Source: WTGA01 sp965231865
GTDB lineage: Bacteria; Pseudomonadota; Gammaproteobacteria; Arenicellales; Poriferihabitantaceae
DNA length: 64,000 nt
NCBI GenBank assembly: GCA_965231865.1
Contig: CBDDOJ010000002.1
Location: 1,240,001-1,304,000 of the forward strand
Direction of reading: 5' to 3'
A program made the translations under genes and the position numbers. The notes beneath the pieces were generated by a model. The model was not told the DNA's origin. It saw nothing but the letters and a program-made list of their open reading frames with translations, and did no database searches. This document shows, piece by piece, positions 35,266 through 43,188 of this stretch (positions are counted from its first letter, which is position 1; each line of letters begins with the position of its first letter).

Positions 35266-36285
35266 TTAACGAATGGGTGCAGCGTAAAGGATGCCGCCGT
35301 CTCTCCAGGACGCGTTCAGGCCGCGTGCCAGTCCAAGAGGGGTGTCGGGACCCACATGCGCATTAAACAGCTCGGCGTAGTTTCCGCCTACTGAAATGGC
35401 CCGTACTGCCCATTGTGCATCCAGTCCAATCATCGAACCCATGTCGCCTTCTGTGCCACAAATACGGTTAATGCTTGGATTGTCGCCAGCCTCGGCGCAG
35501 AGTTCGCCGATATTGTCCTTGGTGATACCGAGTTCTTCTGCAATGATGATTGCGTTCACGACCCATTTGGCGATATCGGACCATTCGTCATCCCCGTGGC
35601 GGGTTGCACCACCCAAAGGCTCTTTGGAAATGATTTCCGGAAGAATGATGTGCGCGGAAGGATCGTCGAGCGCGGCACGGGTGGACGCCAGGCCGGAAGC
35701 ATCAGTGGTATAGACATCGCACCGGTTGCCGGAGTAGCTGGCGAGGCCTTCTTCATTGGTCTCGATATTGACCGGCTCATAGCTCATGCCATTGGCACGG
35801 AAAAAGTCAGCAAGATTCAGCTCTGTGGTGGTGCCGGTCTGGATGCATACGGAAGCTCCGTCCAGTTCCAGGGCAGACGTTACGCCCAGGTCCGCACGAA
35901 CCATAAAGCCCTGCCCATCATAGTAATTGATTGGCAGAAAGTTCAGTTTCAGATCGGTATCACGGCTCATGGTTTCCGTGGTATTGCGAAACAGGACATC
36001 GCCTTCACCGGAATTCAGCAGGGTGAACCGGGTTTTGCCGGTGGATGGAACAAATTTGACTTTTTCACCATCCCCCACAACGGCAGCGGCAACGGCGCGG
36101 CAAAATCCCGCATCGAATCCGTCCCACCGGCCATTTTCATCCGGTGCAGCGAAGCCCGCCAGCCCGGTGGTTACAATACAGTTCAACTCACCGCGGGCCT
36201 GTACATCTTCAAGTGTACCCGCCTGGGCTGTCATGGTTGTAAAGGACAGGGCAGCCAGGGCCGCTCCAATTAGTGTAACTCTCAT
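35266..36285 (-). CDS. aapJ: General L-amino acid ABC transporter, substrate-binding protein
   Basis: A periplasmic binding protein of 339 residues with a cleavable signal (IGAALAALSFTTMTAQAG) and the family pattern LEDVQARGELNCIVTTGLAG, then WDGFDAGFCRAVAAAVVGD. Later, GMSYEPVNIETNEEGLASY and CDVYTTDASGLASTRAAL are typical of AapJ/BztA. It is the first gene of the aapJQMP operon. Its promoter must lie in the region above 36285. Confidence 0.95.
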   Translation of the reverse strand: MRVTLIGAALAALSFTTMTAQAGTLEDVQARGELNCIVTTGLAGFAAPDENGRWDGFDAGFCRAVAAAVVGDGEKVKFVPSTGKTRFTLLNSGEGDVLFRNTTETMSRDTDLKLNFLPINYYDGQGFMVRADLGVTSALELDGASVCIQTGTTTELNLADFFRANGMSYEPVNIETNEEGLASYSGNRCDVYTTDASGLASTRAALDDPSAHIILPEIISKEPLGGATRHGDDEWSDIAKWVVNAIIIAEELGITKDNIGELCAEAGDNPSINRICGTEGDMGSMIGLDAQWAVRAISVGGNYAELFNAHVGPDTPLGLARGLNASWRDGGILYAAPIR

Positions 36286-36946
36286 ACGATTTTCCTCAAA
36301 TTTAATGTGCTATTTGTTGTATGCCGATAACGGCCGAACGGGACCTCTATGCGAATTCCAGTTCCAGTTATCAACTGACGTGGATTGTACAGCATTAACC
36401 CCGAATTAACACCCCTGTGGCACATTTACCGCGTCTGATTGACCACTGTTTGAAAAATCAACCATAACACATTGAAATATAAATATTAATAGCCGTTTTC
36501 CGGTTGCAGAAACTCCCCGAATACCGCATTGTTCCCCGGGAATGGACGCTCTGGTGGGTGTATCCGAAAAATCTTCGGGAAATTTTTGAGAGAACGGTCA
36601 CGGCCCGGGACGGGGTTGCAGCCGGTTGCCGGCCCGGACGGAATTTCCGGTTGCCGGGAGCGGCTTTGAAAGATTGGGATGGAGACGAATAATAAACTGT
36701 GCTAGATTCCCGGATGAGTTGATTCGCTGAGATGCGGCGATTTGTATGCAAAGCCCCTTCTGCAGCCATGCCTGTCCGTACAGGGGCTGCAGTGCGAAGG
36801 AGTTGGCCGTCCCCAGCGAATGGGTCACAAGAAGCCCTCCGCTCAAGCCGAACCCACGGCTTGGTGCCGGGAACTCGCCATACGTTATACCTTCGGACCA
36901 TTGAATTGGTCCCTATTTGAACCCAATTTGGAGAAAATTATTAAAG
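36286..36946. other. Divergent promoter region between aapJ and the Tat-exported binding-protein gene
   Basis: This 661-bp stretch has no supportable gene; short open frames on both strands lack family features and good starts. The part near 36286-36500 is AT-rich and should carry the aapJ promoter. The stretch TGGCACATTTACCGC near 36418 has GG and GC ten bases apart, as in sigma-54 sites, but the -12 part is a poor match. A GGAGAAAATTA ribosome-binding region lies before the start at 36947. Confidence 0.45.
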
Positions 36947-38089
36947 ATGAGTAAATCAACTGTTGATGTAAAACGAAGAAAACTGCTGAAGGGAACGGTC
37001 GTGGCCGGGGCCTCTGCAGCAGTCGGTCCCTGGGTCATCAGCCCGAAAGCACTTTCTTCATCAGGTGAAGTGAACTGCACCATCTGGACGGACTACATTC
37101 CGGCGGATGTGATCGCGGATTTCACGGCCGCGACGGGCATCACCGTGAACTACAAGGAACTTGGTTCCAATGAAGAACTGATCAACCAGATGAAAGCCAC
37201 CAAGGGGGCGGGCGTGGACCTGTGCAGCCCCACCAATAACCGCTCCGGCCAATGGGTCGAGCTGGACTTGCTGCAGCCCTTTGATTATGACCGCATCACC
37301 TCCCTGGGCAATGTGAACCCGGCGATGTTGAAGGTCGGGGACACGGAATGGAATTTTGGTGGCAAGGGTTCTCACTGGCTGCCATTTGTATGGGGGACGG
37401 AAGCCATCGGCTGGCGTACCGACCTGTATTCCCCTCCGGGCGGTGTCCCGAGCTATGGCAATATCTGGGACCCGGAAAACGAAGGTAAAACCATGATTCG
37501 CCCCCACAGTGGCATGTTGGGTGCCGGGCTGTACATGGAAACCATCGGTGAACTGGAACCCGGGGATGTCTGGCGGGCCTATGCCAGTGAAGAGGCCATG
37601 CGTCCGGTCTGGGAGAAGATTACGAATTTCTGCATTGCCAGAAAATCCCAGATCAAGCTTTTCTGGAATGACACCGACAGTCAAAAGAACGGCCTGCTGA
37701 ATGAAGGGGTGGTTGTTGGCCAGACCTGGGATGGCCCGGTTTTGGCAATGAAGTCGCAGGGCGAGCCGGTCACCTATCAGGCTCCCAAAGAAGGGGCCAT
37801 GGCCTGGGTGGACAGCCTGGCGATGTCGGCGGCTGCCGAGAATGTGGATCAGGCCTATGCGCTGATCAACTATGTCTTCGACCCGGCGGTTGCAGGCAAG
37901 TCAATCAATACCCACGGATACAACTCTGCGGTGCTGGGTGCCGACGGACATACCGACGAAAACTACAAGAAGAATTTCGCGGAAGCCTATCCGGGGGATG
38001 CGTTGGCGAACCTGAATCCATGGCCGGCCGAAGGGCAGTGGTATGCGGATGTTCGAACCGAGTATCGAAACAAATTCGTGAATGCATAG
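36947..38089 (+). CDS. Tat-exported ABC substrate-binding protein, polyamine type
   Basis: A 380-residue periplasmic binding protein related to PotD/PotF. The N-terminus has a twin-arginine signal, KRRKLLKGTVVAGASAAVGP, so export is probably by the Tat route, already folded. The mature part begins VNCTIWTDYIPADVIADFTA and carries the family pattern AMAWVDSLAMSAAAENVDQAY. ATG 36947 is chosen because the twin-arginine signal then sits close to the N-terminus. It heads a set of one ATPase and two permease genes. The ligand could be spermidine, putrescine or another cationic or methylated compound. Confidence 0.87.
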   Translation: MSKSTVDVKRRKLLKGTVVAGASAAVGPWVISPKALSSSGEVNCTIWTDYIPADVIADFTAATGITVNYKELGSNEELINQMKATKGAGVDLCSPTNNRSGQWVELDLLQPFDYDRITSLGNVNPAMLKVGDTEWNFGGKGSHWLPFVWGTEAIGWRTDLYSPPGGVPSYGNIWDPENEGKTMIRPHSGMLGAGLYMETIGELEPGDVWRAYASEEAMRPVWEKITNFCIARKSQIKLFWNDTDSQKNGLLNEGVVVGQTWDGPVLAMKSQGEPVTYQAPKEGAMAWVDSLAMSAAAENVDQAYALINYVFDPAVAGKSINTHGYNSAVLGADGHTDENYKKNFAEAYPGDALANLNPWPAEGQWYADVRTEYRNKFVNA

Positions 38090-38110
38090 GACCACGCGGG
38101 ATTAGGGATA

Positions 38111-38136
38111 AGGCGGCCGGGGAGCTCCGGCCGCCT
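38111..38136 (+). terminator. Intercistronic hairpin after the binding-protein gene
   Basis: AGGCGGCCGG and CCGGCCGCCT form a perfect 10-bp stem around GGAGCT, 21 bp after the stop codon. There is no T-run, so it is more likely an mRNA-stabilising or partial stop structure that raises binding-protein output, like the stem after aapJ. Confidence 0.65.
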
Positions 38137-38226
38137 GACCGCCAATCGCCTTGGGCAGGGTGGTCTTTTCATGTCAAAAAAATATAGTACAATGCCTTTC
38201 GGCAAACGACAGCGATAAAGGGCTCC

Positions 38227-39336
38227 ATGATGAGTGCAAATGTGCAGCTTGATGATGTGTGGATACGGTTTGGTGATTTTGTAGCCGCCCGGGATGTCAA
38301 CATCCACATCAAAGAGGGGGAGTTTTTTAGTTTTCTGGGTCCGTCCGGGTGTGGCAAAACCACCTTGTTGCGTGCGGTCTCCGGGTTTCTGGAACCTTCC
38401 GAGGGCCGGGTGCTGATCGGCGGGAAAGACATGGCCGGGATTGGCCCCAACAAGCGTCCGACGGCATTGATCTTCCAGAATCTGGCGTTGTTCCCGCTGA
38501 TGACGGTGTGGGAAAACATCGCCTTTTCCCTGGAAGTCCGCGGAATGGGAAAGGACCAGCGGCGGAAAAAGGCAGAGGAACTGCTCGACCTGATTGCGCT
38601 GCCTGGTCAGGGGGACAAAATGGTGAATGAACTGTCCGGAGGGCAGAAACAGCGCGTTGCCATTGCCAGAGCCCTGGCGGCGGAGCCCGATGTGCTGCTG
38701 CTGGATGAACCGCTTTCCGCCCTGGACCTGAAATTGCGCCAGCACATGCGCACTGAATTGCGGGCCATTCAGCAACGGGTCGGGATTACCTTTATCTATA
38801 TTACCCACGACCAGGGCGAAGCCCTGACCATGTCGGACCATGTGGCGGTCATGGGGCTGGGAGTGATTGAACAGGTGGCGGATGGCAATACCATCTATGA
38901 TCAACCCGAAAGTGCCTTTGTGGCCTCTTTCGTCGGCGAAAACAACCTGTTTACCGGAAAAGTGTCGAAAGTGGACGATGAGTATGCAGTGATCGATACG
39001 GCATCCGGTTCCCTGCGGGCACGGCATGGCAGGAAAAACGGCGAAGGCCAGTTGAAAACCGGGGACAGTGCCTATTTGTTTATCCGCCCCGAGTCGCTGA
39101 AGTTTGATGATGAAAAGAGAATGGACAACCAGGTCACCGCCCATGTTCACCAGCAGGAATTTGAAGGCAATTTCTGGCAGGTGTTTTTCGATGTACCGGG
39201 AAGCGAGAAGCGCATCAAGATATCCATGGTGAATGACGGGCGCTCAGTCGGCCACGATGTCGGCACCGAGGTCACGCTGGGATTCAATGCCGACCTGGGG
39301 GTTGCATTGCCCGCCGGGGACCTGGCTGCCGAGTAG
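38227..39336 (+). CDS. potA: ABC transporter ATP-binding protein, PotA type
   Basis: The 369-residue ATPase has Walker A GPSGCGKTT, signature NELSGGQKQRVAIARALA, Walker B VLLLDEPLSALDLK and the H-loop YITHDQGEALT. It ends with the C-terminal TOBE-type domain typical of PotA/MalK ATPases. The start may be the ATG at 38227 or the one directly after it. It energises the polyamine-type transporter with the flanking binding protein and permeases. Confidence 0.92.
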   Translation: MMSANVQLDDVWIRFGDFVAARDVNIHIKEGEFFSFLGPSGCGKTTLLRAVSGFLEPSEGRVLIGGKDMAGIGPNKRPTALIFQNLALFPLMTVWENIAFSLEVRGMGKDQRRKKAEELLDLIALPGQGDKMVNELSGGQKQRVAIARALAAEPDVLLLDEPLSALDLKLRQHMRTELRAIQQRVGITFIYITHDQGEALTMSDHVAVMGLGVIEQVADGNTIYDQPESAFVASFVGENNLFTGKVSKVDDEYAVIDTASGSLRARHGRKNGEGQLKTGDSAYLFIRPESLKFDDEKRMDNQVTAHVHQQEFEGNFWQVFFDVPGSEKRIKISMVNDGRSVGHDVGTEVTLGFNADLGVALPAGDLAAE

Positions 39337-39391
39337 CCTGGTTCCCGACATGGTTGATTGAATCCCGGGCAGTCAATACAGCATTTTGCAC

Positions 39392-40315
39392 ATGTCACAG
39401 TACTGGCAGGAATTCTTTAGAAAGAACGGCGCGGCGTTGGCGCTTTTCCTGCTGATTGCAGTGGGGTTCTGGATCTTCATGTTGATCCTGCTGCCGCAGC
39501 TGTTCATGATGGATTTCTCATTCAGGACCAATGTGCCGCCACCGAAATGGGGTACGGAGGTACACCATTACACGCTTGAGCATTACAAGTACATGCTCTA
39601 TGGCAGTTCCCAGAATACGGAGTCGTACAACCTGGTGGACCTGTCCGTCTTTGGCCGTACGATCATGGCAGCGGTGTTTGTCACATTGATCGATGTGATG
39701 CTGTGCTATCCGGTGGCCTATTATCTTGCCCATGAAGCCCGGGGCGGATGGGCGAGGCTGATGGTCATGTCACTCATTGTCCCGTTCTGGGTGAACGAAC
39801 TGTTGCGGGCCTTTGCATTCAAGATCATGTTCGGGGGAAATGGCATTATCAACAATGCATTGATCTGGATTGGAATCATCGACCAGCCATTCGATTTTGT
39901 TCGCGAGGGGGTGGCGCTCTATTCGGGATTGTCCTATGCCTATATCCTGCTGATGATCTTCCCGATCTACAATGCAGTGGAAAGCTTGGACAAGAACCAG
40001 ATTGAGGCGGCCAGGGATCTGGGTTCCCCGTGGTGGCGAATCCACTGGAGGATCATTATTCCGCACACCAAGCCGGGAATCACCTCCGGGTGCACCATGG
40101 TCTTCATGTTGACCGCCGGGGCCCTGGCGGCACCGCAGATTCTCGGTGGCCCCAGCAGTTTGTGGTTCACGCAAATCATTTACCAGTCGTTCAACCAGGC
40201 CGGCAATTGGGCGAGAGGGTCCGCCTATGCCATTATCCTCCTGGCAACCTGTATTGTTTTCGTGCTGCTGGTCATGCGCATATTCAAAGTCAAGCTGGGT
40301 GAGATAGCACGATGA
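39392..40315 (+). CDS. potB: ABC transporter permease, PotB type
   Basis: A 307-residue integral membrane protein starting MSQYWQEFFRKNGAALALFL. It has six predicted helices and the EAA loop KNQIEAARDLGSPWWRIHWR, followed by IIIPHTKPGITSGCTMVFML. It overlaps the next permease gene by 4 bp (ATGA), so both are co-translated. Confidence 0.92.
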   Translation: MSQYWQEFFRKNGAALALFLLIAVGFWIFMLILLPQLFMMDFSFRTNVPPPKWGTEVHHYTLEHYKYMLYGSSQNTESYNLVDLSVFGRTIMAAVFVTLIDVMLCYPVAYYLAHEARGGWARLMVMSLIVPFWVNELLRAFAFKIMFGGNGIINNALIWIGIIDQPFDFVREGVALYSGLSYAYILLMIFPIYNAVESLDKNQIEAARDLGSPWWRIHWRIIIPHTKPGITSGCTMVFMLTAGALAAPQILGGPSSLWFTQIIYQSFNQAGNWARGSAYAIILLATCIVFVLLVMRIFKVKLGEIAR

Positions 40316-41613
40316 CCTCGGACCGTGTCAGGAAGTTTTTCTCGCTCCTGTTTGTCCTCGGTTTTTTTGCCTACCTGTTCGGTCCGCTCATTATCATGAG
40401 TTTCACCGCCTTTAACAGTTCATCCTTCCCGCGTGTGAGCCCCTGGGAATGTTTTTCTGTGGAGTGGTTTGATGTGCTTCGCAACGACACCAAGCTGGTG
40501 GAAGCACTCAGGAACAGTTTTTTCATCGGCATCGGCGTCGTCCTGGTGTCGGTGCCGCTGGGCCTTGCCGGTGCCCTGATGCTGACCCAGATCAAAGAGC
40601 GTGTTCGCCCCTGGTATTACACCATTGTCATTTCCCCCATTCTGGTCCCCGGCGTGGTTCTGGGGATTTCGACCCTGTTATTCTGGGACCGCATTGGCCA
40701 TATGTTCGGGGCCTCCCGGGATTCGATTTTTTACAACGGATTTTTTCTCACCATCATCGGTCAGGCGACCTTTATCTCTGCGTATACCATGCTGGTATTT
40801 ATCTCGCGGTTGCAGAGATTTGATCGCGTCCAGGAAGAAGCCGCGCTGGACCTGGGTGCAACCCACGTGCAGACATTCCGCAAGATCCTGCTGCCGTTCC
40901 TGAAGCCAGCCATTGCATCGGCGGCGGTGCTGGCGTTTCTGGCTTCATTCGAGAACTACAACACCACGGTATTTACGATCATATCGGAAAGCACCATCAC
41001 CACCTTTCTGGCTGCGAAGGTCCGGCATGGAATCAATCCTTCGATCAGTGCCCTTGCGGTGGTCATCGTCCTGATTACCCTGTTCGGAGCCGCGTTGCAC
41101 GAAGTGTTGAAACGCAGGGAGATGGCGGCGGAAAGAAATGCAATGCGGATGGCAAAAGGGGAGGAAACGGCAAGGCTCAAGCAAAAAAGGTTCCTTCTCG
41201 ACCCCGCCGTGTTGATGGTGGTTGCGGTCTTTATGGCAGGAATCGGCACGGCCTATTTTGCCGGCACCGTCGGGGTCGACCAGTGCAAGGTTGATGTGTT
41301 GGCAGAGAAAAGAAGGGTCACCGAACAGAAAATCCGGGAACGCGAACAAAAAGCCATGTTCCAGGAAGCGGGGATTCAGGCGGGTTCGAAACCGGTCACC
41401 CCCGATGTTTCGACCGAGGGCGTGGATAAAACGGAACGGACAGGGACCGAGAATTTCAACTCGATTTTCTCTACGGGAAACCTGATGGACCAGACAGGGG
41501 TTGAATCCGATGAGGCCCCGGACAAATCCGACCGTACCGGCACCGAGAACTTCAACAGTCTTTTTGATCCCGACAATCTCAGCGAGCAGTCCGGCACCGG
41601 GAGCGGGCAATAA
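40312..41613 (+). CDS. potC: ABC transporter permease, PotC type, with a repeated C-terminal tail
   Basis: The first 270 residues are a normal PotC-type permease with the EAA loop EEAALDLGATHVQTFRKILL. After the usual end the protein continues for about 160 residues. A basic linker (RREMAAERNAMRMAKGEE) leads to a seventh helix, LMVVAVFMAGIGTAYFAG, then a charged coiled segment. A near-duplicate of about 25 residues ends the tail: RTGTENFNSIFSTGNLMDQTG and RTGTENFNSLFDPDNLSEQSG. PotC proteins are normally around 260 residues. The tail's role is unknown; by topology it may lie in the periplasm. Confidence 0.88.
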   Translation: MTSDRVRKFFSLLFVLGFFAYLFGPLIIMSFTAFNSSSFPRVSPWECFSVEWFDVLRNDTKLVEALRNSFFIGIGVVLVSVPLGLAGALMLTQIKERVRPWYYTIVISPILVPGVVLGISTLLFWDRIGHMFGASRDSIFYNGFFLTIIGQATFISAYTMLVFISRLQRFDRVQEEAALDLGATHVQTFRKILLPFLKPAIASAAVLAFLASFENYNTTVFTIISESTITTFLAAKVRHGINPSISALAVVIVLITLFGAALHEVLKRREMAAERNAMRMAKGEETARLKQKRFLLDPAVLMVVAVFMAGIGTAYFAGTVGVDQCKVDVLAEKRRVTEQKIREREQKAMFQEAGIQAGSKPVTPDVSTEGVDKTERTGTENFNSIFSTGNLMDQTGVESDEAPDKSDRTGTENFNSLFDPDNLSEQSGTGSGQ

Positions 41614-41693
41614 CCCTGCCTTGACCCGCTGTTATCGGGTTCAGGATTGATCGGCAGGTTCCATCCTTTCAAATACTATCCTTTCAAACAATA

Positions 41694-42746
41694 ATGAGTC
41701 TGACCACCACATGTATCGGTGCCTATCCGAAACCAGGTTACGTCAAATTGCCGGACTGGTTCAACCTTCCGTCCGGGCCGGACACCTCCGATCCCACCAG
41801 GCTCTGGCTTGAGGCGATGGAGGCAATGGGCTCCGAAGCCCCGGCGATCATCGAACGGGGCATACGCGAGGCCATTGCCGACCAGGTGGAATGCGGCATC
41901 GATATCCCCACCGATGGCGAAATCGTCCGGGAGAACTACATTCACTACCATTGCCGTCACCTGAACGGCATTGATTTTCAGCATCTCACGGAAAAGGCCG
42001 TACGGGGCGGGAATTATTCTGCGGACCTGCCCTCCATCGTCAGCCCGGTTTCCGTGAAGGAGCCCTATATTGCGGATGACTGGAGAAGGGCGCAGTCGAT
42101 GACCGACCGGCCGGTGAAAATCACCCTTCCCGGGCCGATGACCGTGGGCGATACCACGGCAGATCTTTTCTACAACGACCCGGTGAAGCGGGGGGCGGCC
42201 CTGGCGGAGGCACTCAATGCAGAAATTCTCGCGCTGGCGGATGCGGGATGCCGTTACATACAGATCGACGAACCGGTATTTGCCCGTCAACCCGGCCCGG
42301 CCCTTGCTTTTGGGTTCGAGAACCTTGAAAAAGCATTTCACGGGTGTCCACGGCAGGTCATGCGCACGGTTCACATGTGCTGTGGCTACCCGGACAGGCT
42401 GGACCACCCGGGTTATCCCAAGGCGGACCTGGATGCGTACAACCGGATTGCGGATGCGGTGGAGGAATCCAGTATTGATGCCGTGTCGCTGGAATTTGCC
42501 CACCGGCCCGGCGACCTGGCTTTGCTGGAGCATTTCAAGACCACCCGGGTCATATTCGGCGCAGTCGCGATTGCAAAGAGCCGGGTGGAGAGCGTTGAAG
42601 AGATTCGCGAACACCTGGGCCGGGCCCTGGAGCATATCGATGCCGGGCGGTTGCTGGTAGCGCCGGATTGCGGTCTTGGTCTGCTCGACCGGGAATGTGC
42701 CATGCATAAACTGAGAAATATGAGTGAAGCGGCCAGGTCGCTCTAG
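41694..42746 (+). CDS. MetE C-terminal-domain-like methyltransferase (cobalamin-independent methionine synthase family)
   Basis: The 350-residue protein matches the catalytic half of cobalamin-independent methionine synthase only. Motifs include DIPTDGEIVRENYIHYH, KITLPGPMTVGDT, AGCRYIQIDEPVF, VHMCCGYPD (zinc His and Cys) and LLVAPDCGLGLL (third zinc ligand Cys). Full MetE has about 750 residues with an N-terminal domain that helps bind folate. Stand-alone versions may take methyl groups from donors other than methyl-THF. It lies 80 bp after the transporter genes, so a methylated substrate imported by that transporter is a reasonable guess but not shown. Confidence 0.83.
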   Translation: MSLTTTCIGAYPKPGYVKLPDWFNLPSGPDTSDPTRLWLEAMEAMGSEAPAIIERGIREAIADQVECGIDIPTDGEIVRENYIHYHCRHLNGIDFQHLTEKAVRGGNYSADLPSIVSPVSVKEPYIADDWRRAQSMTDRPVKITLPGPMTVGDTTADLFYNDPVKRGAALAEALNAEILALADAGCRYIQIDEPVFARQPGPALAFGFENLEKAFHGCPRQVMRTVHMCCGYPDRLDHPGYPKADLDAYNRIADAVEESSIDAVSLEFAHRPGDLALLEHFKTTRVIFGAVAIAKSRVESVEEIREHLGRALEHIDAGRLLVAPDCGLGLLDRECAMHKLRNMSEAARSL

Positions 42747-43188
42747 CAGGTGGTGGGCGGGAGGCCTGTTTCTCCTGACCGTTCTCCTGACCGGAAAAGT
42801 CGTTGCGGAGGGGTCGGTCCCCGGATGGAACCAGTTGGTTTACCTGGTATACCGGCTTGAAGTGGCCGGTTACTGCAGTCTGGTCACGGAACGGGCCGGG
42901 CGGGGGTTCCGGATACGGGAACAGGCCATCATTGGTGCACACGGGCTGGATCGAACGCTGGTGGAAAGTGCCCGGGCAGAAGCCTGGAAACTGGCCTACC
43001 GGGAATGGGACAACCGGGGGCTTGGCGGATTTCGCCGGTGGTGCAAAAACGAAGGATCGAGTTATGTGCGTTATCTGGAGGAAATATCCCGGTCCCCCTG
43101 CGGTTCGCGGGGCATTGGAAAACGCTTGGAGATGGACTATAGTTGCGGCGACATTCTGCAAGAACCACACGGTAACGGGGGAGATTGA
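42724..43188 (+). CDS. Small secreted or membrane-anchored protein of unknown function
   Basis: A 154-residue protein with a basic N-terminus and one hydrophobic stretch (WWAGGLFLLTVLLTGKVVA) that may be a signal peptide or anchor. The rest carries cysteines (YCSLV, RRWCKNEG, SPCGSRG and DYSCGD) that could form disulfides. The GTG start overlaps the end of the MetE-like gene by 23 bp, and its end overlaps mmsA by 4 bp, so it is part of the operon. I do not recognise the family. Confidence 0.65.
   Translation: MKRPGRSSRWWAGGLFLLTVLLTGKVVAEGSVPGWNQLVYLVYRLEVAGYCSLVTERAGRGFRIREQAIIGAHGLDRTLVESARAEAWKLAYREWDNRGLGGFRRWCKNEGSSYVRYLEEISRSPCGSRGIGKRLEMDYSCGDILQEPHGNGGD

Noticed and set aside
36410..36440. 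Possible sigma-54 promoter (GG and GC ten bases apart)
   Set aside because: The -12 element does not match (CCGC in place of TTGC), and the site is more than 500 bp from the gene it would face.
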